This document shows positions 6,950-14,288 of a stretch of DNA of 35,155 nucleotides, piece by piece. Source of the stretch: Clostridia bacterium (lineage in GTDB: Bacteria; Bacillota; Clostridia; Monoglobales; Monoglobaceae); the NCBI GenBank assembly GCA_017456605.1, contig JAFTJA010000006.1, positions 1-35,155 on the forward strand, in the 5' to 3' direction. How positions within the stretch are numbered: position 1 is the stretch's first letter; each line of letters starts with the position of its first letter. Under the pieces are notes generated by a model. It saw nothing but the letters and a program-made list of their open reading frames with translations, had not been told where the DNA came from and ran no database searches. The position numbers and the translations under genes are program-made.

Positions 6950-8713
6950 ATGGACATTTTTTCAATTTTAACACTTATAGGAGGTCTTGCTCTATTCCTC
7001 TACGGAATGGACCTTATGGGAGACGGCCTTAAAAAGCTTGCAGGGGGCAAGCTTGAATCAATCTTAGCACGGCTGACATCAACAAGATGGCTGGGCTTTT
7101 TGCTCGGGTTTATTGTGACTGCTGTTATCCAGAGTTCCTCTGCCACAACAGTTATGCTTGTGGGCTTTGTTAATTCAGGAATTATGAAACTCGGTCAGAC
7201 TATAAGCATAATTATGGGCGCAAACATCGGTACTACTGTTACATCATGGCTTCTCAGCCTTACCGGTATTGAAGGCTCAACTTCATTTTTAAAACTTTTA
7301 AAGCCCGAATCATTCACGCCAATCCTCGCCGCTGTGGGCGTTGTAATGACGATGGTAGCAAAAAGCGACCATAAGAAAAATATTGGTTTTATTTTCATTG
7401 GATTTGCAGTTCTTATGTTCGGTATGGAAACGATGAGTGGGGCTGTTGAAGGTCTTCGTGAAAATCAGGCATTCACCAGTATGCTTACTATGTTTTCAAA
7501 TCCCATTATGGGAATCTTAGTGGGAACTTTATTTACCGCAATCATCCAGAGTTCTTCTGCCTCTGTCGGTATTCTTCAGGCACTTGCTCTTTCTTGTGTT
7601 ATTCCACATTCAACCGCCCTGCCAGTTCTTCTTGGTATGAACATCGGAACAACCATCACCCCCGTTATTTCATCGATAAGCGGAAACACCGAATCAAAAC
7701 GCGTTGCCGTTTCCTGCGTCTATATCAAGATGATTGGTGTAGTGATTGTTACCGCAGCATTTTATTTGATTTACTATATGACGGATCTCATTGATCCTTT
7801 CATGGATTCTCAGGCCACGGTATTCACCATCGCTATATCACATACATTGTTCAATATTATTTCGACAATTATTCTTATGCCGTTCTGCGGTGCTATTGAG
7901 AAGCTTTCCATAAAAACATTTAAGTCCAATCCAAAAGCACAAAAAACCGATGTATTTGATACTCTTGACGAAAGATTTCTTTCTGTTCCTTCTTTTGCTG
8001 TGGAAAAATGTCGCGAACTGGTTTGCGATATGGCAAAAATTTCAGCTGGTGCACTTGATACCGCAAATAACCTTTTGGCAGATTACAGCAGCGAAAGTTT
8101 CTCCAAGGTTATGGAAACCGAAGAGCTGGTAGACAAATACGAAGACAAAACCAGCACATACTTAGTAAAAATAGCCGCAAATAATATGTCAGCAAAGGAC
8201 AGCAAGGTTGTAACCGAGCTTCTTCATTGTATTGGCGATATTGAAAGAATTTCCGACCACGCGGTAAACATCGCAAAGGTTGCAAAAGAAATGAATAGCA
8301 AAGAAGTTTCTTTCTCGTCTCAGGCACAAAATGACATCAAAGTGATTATGGGAGCTGTCACCGAAATTCTGAACCTTGCCGTAACTTCACTGACCAGCGA
8401 GGATTTAGCTCTCGCAAAGAAAGTAGAGCCCTTGGAGCAAGTTGTTGATCGCCTGAAGCGCAAAATAAAGAGCAATCATATTTCGCGTCTCAAACAGGGT
8501 GACTGCACCATGGAACTTGGCTTTATTCTTTCTGATTTGCTCACAAACTATGAAAGAATTGCTGACCACTGTTCAAACATTGCGGTGTGCCTTATTGAAA
8601 TCGCTCACGATTCTTTTGAAACCCATGAATATCTCAAAAACGTCAAGGAAAGTCCAAACGCAACCTTTGAAGACCTTTATCAGTTCTACAAAGACAAATA
8701 TTCCCTTCAATAA
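6950..8713 (+). CDS. Na/Pi cotransporter family protein with C-terminal PhoU-like domain (second copy)
   Basis: 587 residues with the same plan as the upstream paralog: short N-terminal helix MDIFSILTLIGGLALFLYGM, two Gln-Ser-Ser-Ser repeats (TAVIQSSSATTVM, TAIIQSSSASVGI), about eight membrane helices, then a PhoU-like helical half (GDIERISDHAVNIAK, NYERIADHCSNIA). The start is ATG 6950 after AAGGAAC. It has its own promoter and is closed by its own terminator, so the two transporters can be expressed separately. Predicted role is sodium-driven phosphate uptake. The N-terminal half differs enough from the first copy that this is not a very recent duplication. Confidence 0.92.
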   Translation: MDIFSILTLIGGLALFLYGMDLMGDGLKKLAGGKLESILARLTSTRWLGFLLGFIVTAVIQSSSATTVMLVGFVNSGIMKLGQTISIIMGANIGTTVTSWLLSLTGIEGSTSFLKLLKPESFTPILAAVGVVMTMVAKSDHKKNIGFIFIGFAVLMFGMETMSGAVEGLRENQAFTSMLTMFSNPIMGILVGTLFTAIIQSSSASVGILQALALSCVIPHSTALPVLLGMNIGTTITPVISSISGNTESKRVAVSCVYIKMIGVVIVTAAFYLIYYMTDLIDPFMDSQATVFTIAISHTLFNIISTIILMPFCGAIEKLSIKTFKSNPKAQKTDVFDTLDERFLSVPSFAVEKCRELVCDMAKISAGALDTANNLLADYSSESFSKVMETEELVDKYEDKTSTYLVKIAANNMSAKDSKVVTELLHCIGDIERISDHAVNIAKVAKEMNSKEVSFSSQAQNDIKVIMGAVTEILNLAVTSLTSEDLALAKKVEPLEQVVDRLKRKIKSNHISRLKQGDCTMELGFILSDLLTNYERIADHCSNIAVCLIEIAHDSFETHEYLKNVKESPNATFEDLYQFYKDKYSLQ

Positions 8714-8719
8714 AAAGCT

Positions 8720-8755
8720 ACCGGGAGCCGTCTTCGGCCGCCCGGTTTTCTTTTT
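8720..8755 (+). terminator. Terminator after the second Na/Pi gene
   Basis: ACCGGG (8720-8725) pairs with CCCGGT (8741-8746), enclosing an inner GCCG/CGGC stem, followed by TTTCTTTTT. Confidence 0.85.
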
Positions 8756-8775
8756 GAATAATTTTTAAAAAAGCC

Positions 8776-8804
8776 TTGACAACTTTTGTTTTTTGGTGTA
8801 TACT
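8776..8804 (+). promoter_or_regulatory. Promoter of tRNA-Pro(GGG)
   Basis: TTGACA (8776-8781), 17 nt, TATACT (8799-8804). The predicted start is about 8 nt before the mature 5' end of the tRNA. Confidence 0.85.
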
Positions 8805-8818
8805 TGTACAAGTGATTT

Positions 8819-8895
8819 CGGGGTGTGGCTCAGTTTGGTAGAGTACCTGAATGGGGTTCAGGTGGCCGCTGGTTCGAATCCAGTCACTCCGACCA
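8819..8895 (+). tRNA. tRNA-Pro, anticodon GGG
   Basis: Full cloverleaf: acceptor CGGGGTG/CACTCCG (one G-T pair), D-stem GCTC/GAGT, anticodon stem CCTGA/TCAGG with a 7-base loop ATGGGGT giving anticodon GGG at positions 34-36, T-stem GCTGG/CCAGT with loop TTCGAAT, discriminator A, and an encoded CCA at 8893-8895. It reads CCC and CCU codons. It has its own promoter and terminator. Confidence 0.95.
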
Positions 8896-8896
8896 A

Positions 8897-8927
8897 GGCA
8901 TTTGGCGTTTAGCCGAATGTCTTTTTT
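8897..8927 (+). terminator. Terminator after tRNA-Pro(GGG)
   Basis: GGCATT (8897-8902) and GGC (8904-8906) pair with GCC (8912-8914) and AATGTC (8916-8921), then six T. Begins two bases after the CCA. Confidence 0.8.
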
Positions 8928-8993
8928 CTTTGCAAATTTCACTCTGCAGCGTCCTTGGTTCTTTTTTCTTTTCTTTATTCTTTCATTTTACCC

Positions 8994-9022
8994 TTGACAA
9001 AAGATAAATAAATGTGTATAAT
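8994..9022 (+). promoter_or_regulatory. Promoter of tRNA-Pro(UGG)
   Basis: TTGACA (8994-8999), 17 nt, TATAAT (9017-9022): a perfect consensus promoter, with start expected near 9029 and the tRNA at 9045. Confidence 0.9.
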
Positions 9023-9044
9023 AGCTAAGTCGGTCGAAATATTC

Positions 9045-9121
9045 CGAGGCGTGGCGCAGTTTGGTAGCGCACCTGGTTTGGGACCAGGGGGCCGCAGGTT
9101 CGAATCCTGTCGCCTCGACCA
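9045..9121 (+). tRNA. tRNA-Pro, anticodon UGG
   Basis: Acceptor CGAGGCG/CGCCTCG is perfect. The D-arm is GCGC/GCGC. The anticodon stem CCTGG/CCAGG has the loop TTTGGGA, giving anticodon TGG. The T-arm is GCAGG/CCTGT with loop TTCGAAT. CCA is encoded at 9119-9121. This isoacceptor can read CCA, CCG and, by wobble, the other Pro codons. Confidence 0.96.
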
Positions 9122-9122
9122 G

Positions 9123-9154
9123 AAAAACGATACAGTTTTTACTGTATCGTTTTT
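9123..9154 (+). terminator. Terminator after tRNA-Pro(UGG)
   Basis: ACGATACAGT (9127-9136) pairs with ACTGTATCGT (9141-9150), flanked by A4 on the left and T4 on the right, so it can act in both directions. Confidence 0.85.
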
Positions 9155-9156
9155 CA

Positions 9157-9303
9157 ATGAAATAAATCCTTCGGATTTGTGAAATAGCTTTGCTATGAAA
9201 TATTGCTTCGCAATATGAAATACGCCTGACGGCGTGTGATATAAGGATTTATTTTATTTCACAGAAACTTTAGTTTTCTGTTTCACAATTTCTGCAAGAA
9301 ATT
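9157..9303. repeat. Array of six mini-hairpins, partly enclosed by a long-range inverted repeat
   Basis: Short perfect palindromes with 3-4 nt loops follow each other: AAATCC/GGATTT (9164-9178), ATAGC/GCTAT (9184-9196), ATATTGC/GCAATAT (9200-9216), ACGCC/GGCGT (9222-9235), AGAAA-type (9262-9280) and AATTTCT/AGAAATT (9287-9303). The first four are separated by the linker TGAAAT. A 12-bp inverted repeat (9160-9171 with 9243-9254) can close a stem around hairpins 2-4. No ORF or transposase accompanies it. From memory, intergenic arrays of this style are common in gut Firmicutes and of unknown function. It may be a non-autonomous repeat element or a processed RNA. Confidence 0.7.
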
Positions 9304-9373
9304 ATTTTACATCGAGCTTTAGTGAGATATTTCATTAAAAACAGGTGGCAGTAAAATCATATCATTCTTACAC

Positions 9374-9408
9374 GTCGAAGCAACGTTGGCTGTGCTTCGA
9401 CTTTTTTT
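9374..9408 (+). terminator. Plus-strand terminator downstream of the hairpin array
   Basis: GTCGAAGCA (9374-9382) pairs with TGCTTCGAC (9393-9401), followed by seven T. No gene lies directly upstream on this strand except the tRNA and the hairpin array. Confidence 0.75.
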
Positions 9409-9412
9409 ATGC

Positions 9413-9441
9413 AAAAAAACAGACTCCCAAACGAGAGCCTG
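9413..9441 (-). terminator. Minus-strand terminator without an intact upstream gene
   Basis: Read on the minus strand, CAGGCTC (9441-9435) and GAGTCTG (9426-9420) form an imperfect stem followed by seven T (9419-9413). The next gene on this strand is the ABC permease ending at 10004, with over 500 bp of gene-less sequence between. It may mark the end of a gene now lost. Confidence 0.6.
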
Positions 9442-9575
9442 CCCCTATATTTGAAAACCAACAACAGATTTATTATATCATATGTTATACCTATTTGTAA
9501 AGAAAAATCTTTCCAAAGCCTTGAATTTCTGCCTTTTCAACAAAAACAAGCCTCGCAGTTTTTATACTTTGCCTA

Positions 9576-9604
9576 TTGAAAAACCCCTTTAAATCTGCTA
9601 CACT
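9576..9604 (+). promoter_or_regulatory. Promoter-like site in the gene-less stretch
   Basis: TTGAAA (9576-9581), 17 nt, TACACT (9599-9604), followed by the purine-rich AAGGAAAGGAAGG (9611-9623) and a three-codon ORF at 9634. Reasonable consensus match but no recognised gene follows. Confidence 0.45.
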
Positions 9605-9610
9605 TAAATC

Positions 9611-9985
9611 AAGGAAAGGAAGGTACAGTCCAATGAAATACTAACCTTTTAAAACCTCGAGATGAGAAAAACGATTTGAACCGAAAGGAAACAAAACACG
9701 ACGGTGTAACGTATAATATAGATAGTGCCGGTACGAAATATGTTCAAATCGAAAAAATTCATCAAAAGGTCACCGATTTCGCCTTTTGCAACAAAGAATT
9801 ACACTACAAAAAATCAGGGTGTTCTCACTAGAGAAAAATTTAAGTTGTGTTACGTTTTAAAAGTTGTAACGATTGCAGCAAAAGGTAGACAAAGAAAGAG
9901 AGGATAACCAAATGATGTTAGATACAAAGAGTGAACAGAAATGACCCTTGATTGCAAGTTGCAGTCAAGGGTCATTTCTCTTTTA
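9611..9985 (+). other. Orphan transcription unit or decayed gene
   Basis: A promoter-like site and a strong terminator hairpin bracket about 370 nt without a convincing gene. Open frames are short: a 60-codon frame from GTG 9725, and an overlapping frame of about 63 codons without a good start that ends at the TAG near 9830. A tiny ORF beginning MMLDTKSEQK (9912-9944) runs into the terminator. Neither longer frame resembles a family I know. It could be a small RNA, a small-peptide locus or a frameshifted remnant. Codon content does not settle it. Confidence 0.35.
9937..9982 (+). terminator. Strong long-stem terminator
   Basis: A stem of about 20 bp: 9937-9956 pairs with 9959-9978 around a very short loop, with one G-T pair, followed by CTTTTATAT. 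The T-run is on the plus side. It also lies 25 bp downstream of the minus-strand permease gene and may serve it, although no T-run follows on that side. Confidence 0.6.
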
Positions 9986-10003
9986 TATACATTTCAATAT
10001 CCG

Positions 10004-10759
10004 TTAGATAAGGTCCGCAAAATGCGGTCTTAATTTTTTAAACAGCACATTTCCCAAAACCATAAGAACTGCAACCACCGCCCAGAAATATATCGTCAAG
10101 GCGGGATGTTCCCAAAAACCTATTCCCTGAACAAAGGTTTCGCGATAGCCCTCTGTTACATAATAAAACGGATTGATTTTTATAATAGTTTCCAAAACCG
10201 GATTGCCAAGGTCATTTATATCCCAGAAAAGTGGCGTAATCCAAAATCCCAGTTGTACAAAAACCCCCACCATATTGCTCACATCGCGAGCAAAAACCGT
10301 AAGAGTTGAGGTTATCCTGCCAAGTGCATAGGAAATCGCAAAAGCTGCAACCATATAATAAATAATCTGCAAATCCAAAAGCTTGGGCGCATTTCCACAG
10401 GCGAAATTGATAATAAACGTCAACACCACAAAGAATAGATGAACAAAAAATGCAGATAAAATCCTGACAGCAGGAAGCAACTCCACCCTGAAAACAACCT
10501 TTTTCACAAGGTATGAATAGTCAATCAAGACTCCCGTCGCTCCGCCCCAGCTTTCAGAAATAAAAAACCACGGAACTATCCCGGAAACCAGCCACAAAAC
10601 ATAGGGCATATCGTACTTTGGACCGTTTCTAAATGCAACCTCAAAAACAAACCAATAAATAAGTATGGTAACAACCGGACTTATAAAGCCCCATACCACA
10701 CCCAGTGCCGAGCCGGCATATTTTGCTTTAAAATCATTAAGAGCCAATGAAATAAGCAT
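10004..10759 (-). CDS. ABC-2 type permease (polysaccharide/teichoic acid exporter type), without its ATPase
   Basis: A 251-residue integral membrane protein with about six helices, of the TagG/Wzm/RfbA family that exports lipid-linked glycans. The opening LISLALNDFKAKYAGSALG and the WGFISPVVTILIYWFVF segment are typical, and PFYYVTEGYRE near the C-terminus is the family's most conserved motif. The start is ATG 10759, preceded by AGGAGG; a longer reading at 10798 lacks an RBS and overlaps ttcA. It is 16 nt after the TtcA-like gene, so it is probably co-transcribed with rdgB-ttcA. The partner ATPase (TagH/Wzt) normally follows directly, but only gene-less sequence does here. It may be elsewhere or lost. 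Confidence 0.88.
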   Translation of the reverse strand: MLISLALNDFKAKYAGSALGVVWGFISPVVTILIYWFVFEVAFRNGPKYDMPYVLWLVSGIVPWFFISESWGGATGVLIDYSYLVKKVVFRVELLPAVRILSAFFVHLFFVVLTFIINFACGNAPKLLDLQIIYYMVAAFAISYALGRITSTLTVFARDVSNMVGVFVQLGFWITPLFWDINDLGNPVLETIIKINPFYYVTEGYRETFVQGIGFWEHPALTIYFWAVVAVLMVLGNVLFKKLRPHFADLI

Positions 10760-10775
10760 ATTTATTCCTCCTGAT

Positions 10776-11486
10776 TTAACGGATTTTCCAATCATCAAGC
10801 CCCGACTGTATAGCAGTCATCATACGAGTCTTAAAATGATGGTCGATTTCGTTTCTTTCGTTTATAAAATCTTTCATTTCCTGTCTTTTTGACACCCCGT
10901 CCATGGGGCAAGGGTTTTTCACTATAGGCAAGTTCTCACGCTTTGCAAAGCCCTTTATGTCCCCTTCGGCAACATAAATGAGTGGCCGTATCACATCCAT
11001 ATCTATCCTCGAAAGGTATGTCACCGGCGAAAAGCAATTCAGCCGTCCTTCATAAAAAAGTGAAAGGAAAAATGTTTCTATCACGTCTTCATTGTGGTGT
11101 CCCAGCGCCACTTTGTTGCAGCCGTGCTCCTTTGCCAAATCATTCACTGCGCCACGTCGCATCTTGGCACATAAGGAGCAGGGATTTTTTTCTTTTCGCA
11201 CATCAAACAGAATCTCTGCAATATCGGTGTCCTTCACCACATATCTAACACCTATTTCATCACATAAAGCTTTTATCGGCGAATAATCCACGCCCTCGAA
11301 GCCCATATTGAGCGTTACTCCCATAACCTCAAAGGGCACTTCCGAAAATCTGCGGTATGCACTGAGTGCGCAAAGAAGCGCAAGGCTGTCTTTTCCCCCC
11401 GATACCCCAACCGCAATGCGGTCGCCGGATGAAATCATATTGTAATCCTGAATGGCACGCCTCATTCCGCTTAATATCTTTCTCAT
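10776..11486 (-). CDS. TtcA-like tRNA thiolation protein (PP-loop ATPase)
   Basis: A 236-residue enzyme of the TtcA/TilS-related N-type ATP pyrophosphatase family. The PP-loop is SGGKDS at 29-34. Cysteines at 103 and 106 (NPCSLC) and 193 (NPCP) match the three ligands of the labile 4Fe-4S cluster in TtcA, and ALGHHNEDVIETF is the adenylation-domain motif. TtcA makes 2-thiocytidine at position 32 of some tRNAs; related clostridial proteins may act on other tRNA sites, so the exact modification is uncertain. It overlaps rdgB by 4 nt (ATGA), so the two are translationally coupled. Confidence 0.88.
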   Translation of the reverse strand: MRKILSGMRRAIQDYNMISSGDRIAVGVSGGKDSLALLCALSAYRRFSEVPFEVMGVTLNMGFEGVDYSPIKALCDEIGVRYVVKDTDIAEILFDVRKEKNPCSLCAKMRRGAVNDLAKEHGCNKVALGHHNEDVIETFFLSLFYEGRLNCFSPVTYLSRIDMDVIRPLIYVAEGDIKGFAKRENLPIVKNPCPMDGVSKRQEMKDFINERNEIDHHFKTRMMTAIQSGLDDWKIR

Positions 11487-12079
11487 AAAATCTTTCCTTG
11501 TTCTATTTCATCTTTAAATAACTTAAGTGCATTGAATCTATGACTTATGCTGTTTTTGACCTCTGCCGAAACTTCTGCCATTGATGCATCAAAGTCTGGC
11601 AAATAAAACACCGGGTCATACCCAAAGCCGTTTTCGCCGTGCTTTTCAAAAAGGATTCTTCCATTTACTTCGCCTCTGTATGTAATGGGCTCTTTGTTTG
11701 GAACTGCCAAAGCAATAACGCTCACAAACCTTGCTGTGCGGTTTTCTTCAGAAACTCCGTCAAGTTCGGACAAAAGCTTTTCGATATTTTCATCATCACT
11801 TGCCCCTTCTCCCGCAAAACGCGCGGTATAAACCCCTGGTGCGCCCGAAAGGGCATCCACACAAAGACCACTGTCATCTGCAACAGATGGAAGCCCCGTC
11901 TTTTCCATAACGGTAACCGCCTTCTTTATGGCATTTTCTTCAAAAGTTTCGCCGTCTTCAATAATTTCCAAATCCCCGCAACCAACTTCATCAAGGGTAA
12001 CAAGTGTTATTCCATCACCCAGTATCGCCTGCATTTCCATGGCTTTATGTTTATTCTGACTTGCAAGAACAAGCTTCAT
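11483..12079 (-). CDS. rdgB: XTP/dITP diphosphatase (non-canonical purine NTP pyrophosphatase)
   Basis: 198 residues, standard for the HAM1/RdgB family. It hydrolyses dITP, ITP and XTP to the monophosphates to keep deaminated purines out of nucleic acids. Motifs: LASQNKHK at the N-terminus, FEENAIKKA, VADDSGLCVDAL with catalytic Asp, GAPGVYTARFAGE, GFGYDPVFYLP and SHRFNAL at the C-terminus. It is the first gene of a three-gene minus-strand unit with the TtcA-like protein and the ABC permease, read from a promoter at 12131-12159. Confidence 0.95.
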   Translation of the reverse strand: MKLVLASQNKHKAMEMQAILGDGITLVTLDEVGCGDLEIIEDGETFEENAIKKAVTVMEKTGLPSVADDSGLCVDALSGAPGVYTARFAGEGASDDENIEKLLSELDGVSEENRTARFVSVIALAVPNKEPITYRGEVNGRILFEKHGENGFGYDPVFYLPDFDASMAEVSAEVKNSISHRFNALKLFKDEIEQGKIL

Positions 12080-12130
12080 AATCCTTCTCCGTTTCTTTCG
12101 ATAACATTTGTTGTTATTTTGTCTATATTA

Positions 12131-12159
12131 TTTATACCATATTTTTTCCTTGTTGTAAA
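12131..12159 (-). promoter_or_regulatory. Promoter of rdgB-ttcA-permease
   Basis: On the minus strand TTTACA (12159-12154), 17 nt, TATAAA (12136-12131). Start expected near 12124, about 45 nt before the rdgB ATG. It diverges from the gap promoter, with only about 10 bp between the -35 boxes. Confidence 0.7.
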
Positions 12160-12168
12160 TATTGATAG

Positions 12169-12197
12169 TTGCAAAAAATATTTTTTTGTGATATACT
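12169..12197 (+). promoter_or_regulatory. gap promoter P1
   Basis: TTGCAA (12169-12174), 17 nt, TATACT (12192-12197). The start is expected near 12204, a few bases before the first Rex-like palindrome, so a bound repressor would block it. Confidence 0.7.
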
Positions 12198-12208
12198 GTA
12201 TTCGTTGC

Positions 12209-12247
12209 GTTAAATTTTAACTTTAAACTAAGTTAAAATTTTAACAA
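12209..12247 (+). promoter_or_regulatory. Two Rex-like operators upstream of gap
   Basis: GTTAA-ATT-TTAAC (12209-12221) and GTTAA-AATT-TTAACAA (12232-12247). The second fits the redox repressor Rex site TTGTTAA-N4-TTAACAA in twelve of fourteen specified positions, with the right 4-nt spacer. The first has a 3-nt spacer and is weaker. Rex senses the NADH/NAD ratio and is known to control glycolytic and fermentation genes, including gap, in Clostridia. No rex gene lies in the window. Confidence 0.6.
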
Positions 12248-12264
12248 TTTTTTCTCAGAAATAC

Positions 12265-12293
12265 TTGTATATTTCAGGAAAATGAGGTAAAAT
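12265..12293 (+). promoter_or_regulatory. gap promoter P2
   Basis: TTGTAT (12265-12270), 17 nt, TAAAAT (12288-12293), start expected near 12300. It lies downstream of the operators, so it may be less affected by repression than P1. Confidence 0.55.
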
Positions 12294-12335
12294 ATTATAA
12301 ATAATATAATTTATACATTTTGGAGGTATTCTATT

Positions 12336-13370
12336 ATGTCAGTAAAAGTTGCAATCAATGGTTTTGGTCGTATCGGACGTCTTGCGTTCCGTCAGATGTT
12401 CGGTGCTGAGGGCTATGACATCGTTGCTATCAACGATTTAACAAAGCCTTCTATGCTCGCAGGTCTTCTCAAGTATGACACCGCTCAGGGTGGCTACTGC
12501 GGAAAGATTGGTGAAAATCTTCACACAGTTGAAGCAGACGACGAAGCTAACACAATCACAGTAGACGGCAAGACCCTTAAGATTTATGCAGAGAAGGATG
12601 CAAAAGACCTTCCCTGGGGCGAAATCGGTGTAGACGTTGTTCTTGAATGTACAGGTTTCTACTGCTCAAAAGAAAAGTCACAGGCTCACATTGATGCAGG
12701 TGCAAAGAAAGTTGTTATTTCTGCTCCCGCAGGCAATGACCTCAAGACAATCGTGTTCTCAGTTAACGAAGACACACTCACAGCTGATGATAAAATCATT
12801 TCAGCTGCATCATGTACAACAAACTGTCTTGCTCCCATGGCTTACGCTCTCAACAAGTACGCTGCAATTCAGTCAGGTATCATGTCAACAATCCACGCAT
12901 ACACAGGCGACCAGATGATTCTTGACGGTCCTCACAGAAAAGGCGATATGAGACGTGCAAGAGCAGGTGCTGCAAACATCGTTCCAAACTCAACAGGTGC
13001 TGCAAAAGCTATCGGTCTTGTTATTCCTGAACTCAACGGCAAGCTTATCGGTTCTGCACAGAGAGTTCCTGTTACAACAGGCTCAACAACAATCCTTACA
13101 GCTGTTGTAAAGGGCACAGATGTTACTGTTGACGGCATCAACGCTGCTATGAAGGCAGCTGCTTCAGAAAGCTTCGGCTACAACACAGACCCGATCGTTT
13201 CTTCAGACGTTATCGGTATGAAGTACGGCTCACTCTTTGACGCAACACAGACAATGGTTGCTAAAATCGCTGATGACCTTTATGAAGTACAGGTTGTTTC
13301 TTGGTATGACAACGAAAACTCATACACAAGCCAGATGGTTAGAACAATCAAATATTTCGCAGAAATCTAA
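12336..13370 (+). CDS. gap: Glyceraldehyde-3-phosphate dehydrogenase, NAD-dependent type
   Basis: Glycolytic enzyme converting glyceraldehyde-3-phosphate, NAD and phosphate to 1,3-bisphosphoglycerate and NADH. 344 residues. The Rossmann start is [11 protein letters not shown], and Asp 34 (INDLT) indicates NAD preference. The catalytic Cys 160 lies in [12 protein letters not shown], with His 187 in [22 protein letters not shown] and [13 protein letters not shown] are family signatures. The RBS is GGAGG, 9 nt before the ATG. Codon use is far more biased than in its neighbours, as expected for a very highly expressed gene. It is monocistronic, with two promoters, Rex-like operators and a strong terminator. 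Confidence 0.98.
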   Translation: MSVKVAINGFGRIGRLAFRQMFGAEGYDIVAINDLTKPSMLAGLLKYDTAQGGYCGKIGENLHTVEADDEANTITVDGKTLKIYAEKDAKDLPWGEIGVDVVLECTGFYCSKEKSQAHIDAGAKKVVISAPAGNDLKTIVFSVNEDTLTADDKIISAASCTTNCLAPMAYALNKYAAIQSGIMSTIHAYTGDQMILDGPHRKGDMRRARAGAANIVPNSTGAAKAIGLVIPELNGKLIGSAQRVPVTTGSTTILTAVVKGTDVTVDGINAAMKAAASESFGYNTDPIVSSDVIGMKYGSLFDATQTMVAKIADDLYEVQVVSWYDNENSYTSQMVRTIKYFAEI

Positions 13371-13383
13371 GAAATATAAACTT

Positions 13384-13411
13384 AAAGGGTGGCAAACGCC
13401 ACCCTTTTTTA
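13384..13411. terminator. Bidirectional terminator between gap and ribF
   Basis: GGGTGGC (13387-13393), loop AAAC, GCCACCC (13398-13404) followed by six T. gap and the minus-strand ribF converge on it; the ribF stop overlaps its right edge. Confidence 0.9.
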
Positions 13412-14287
13412 TATGTTTTTTTTATCTTCTTCAAGCTGTTTTTTAAGTTCCTCAAGGCTGTCAAACCTTTTTATGTCCCGAAGTCTTTTTAAAAACTCCA
13501 CCTCAATAGTCTTTCCATAAAGGTCGCCGTCGAAATCCAAAATGTATGTTTCGATGTTTCGTTCATTTATTCCAACAGTCGGCTTTGCGCCAAGGTTCGT
13601 TATGCCGTGAAACGATTTGCCGTGAAAGTTTATCCGTGTCATATATACCCCGTCTTTTGGGACTATCTGTTCCTTTGGGACAGTTATATTTGCCGTAGGG
13701 AAACCGATTTCTTTGCCAATGCCTTTTCCATGGACAACCTCACCCGAAACAGAGAACGGGCGAGTCATATAATCTTTCGCCTTTTCCACCTGACCACTTA
13801 TCACAAATCCCCGTATAACAGAACTTGAAACAATGGTGTCAAGCTCTACGCATGGCTGTATGAAGGCCTCAATCCCATATTCACTGCAAACCTCTGTCAG
13901 CTTTTCCGCATCGCCCTCTGCCATAAACCCAAACCGATAATTTTCGCCTGCAAAAACCGCAGCAGCATTATATTTTTGGCAAATAAACTCTTTTATAAAA
14001 TCGCCATATCTCACCCCTTTGAACTTTGGCGTGAAATCTTCGACAACAACAATATCAACGCCCATGCTCTCAAGAACTTCAAGTCTTTTATCAAGAGTAT
14101 TGACCTTGTCACTTTCATTCTTTTCAACCAGCTGTACAACCGACAAAAGTCCGTTTTTCTTTGCGAAACTGAGAGCACTGCCGATAACCTCAAGGTGACC
14201 TTTGTGAAGCGCGTCAAAAGACCCCAGTGCCACCGCGGTCTTTTTTGTTATTACACTATTCAGTTCATGGCTTTTTGCAACTATCAT
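13409..14287 (-). CDS. ribF: Bifunctional riboflavin kinase / FAD synthetase
   Basis: Converts riboflavin to FMN and then FAD. The N-terminal nucleotidyltransferase half has ALGSFDALHKGHLEVI (GxFDxxHxGH signature) and SSSVIRGFV. The C-terminal flavokinase half has GKGIGKEIGFPTANI, DGVY, GITNLGAKPTVG and the ETYILDFDGDLYG motif. The start is ATG 14287, six nt after GGTGGAG; a GTG at 14299 has no RBS. That gives 292 residues. It follows truB by a single base, so the two are translationally coupled. It is the last gene of the rimP operon and ends inside the shared terminator with gap. Confidence 0.95.
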   Translation of the reverse strand: MIVAKSHELNSVITKKTAVALGSFDALHKGHLEVIGSALSFAKKNGLLSVVQLVEKNESDKVNTLDKRLEVLESMGVDIVVVEDFTPKFKGVRYGDFIKEFICQKYNAAAVFAGENYRFGFMAEGDAEKLTEVCSEYGIEAFIQPCVELDTIVSSSVIRGFVISGQVEKAKDYMTRPFSVSGEVVHGKGIGKEIGFPTANITVPKEQIVPKDGVYMTRINFHGKSFHGITNLGAKPTVGINERNIETYILDFDGDLYGKTIEVEFLKRLRDIKRFDSLEELKKQLEEDKKNI

Positions 14288-14288
14288 T

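Noticed and set aside
9157..9303. CRISPR array
   Set aside because: The palindromes differ in sequence, units are 16-22 bp, there are no spacers and no cas genes.
9725..9907. 60-codon ORF from a GTG start
   Set aside because: No RBS, no recognisable family, and an overlapping frame of the same length; kept only as part of an uncertain transcription unit.
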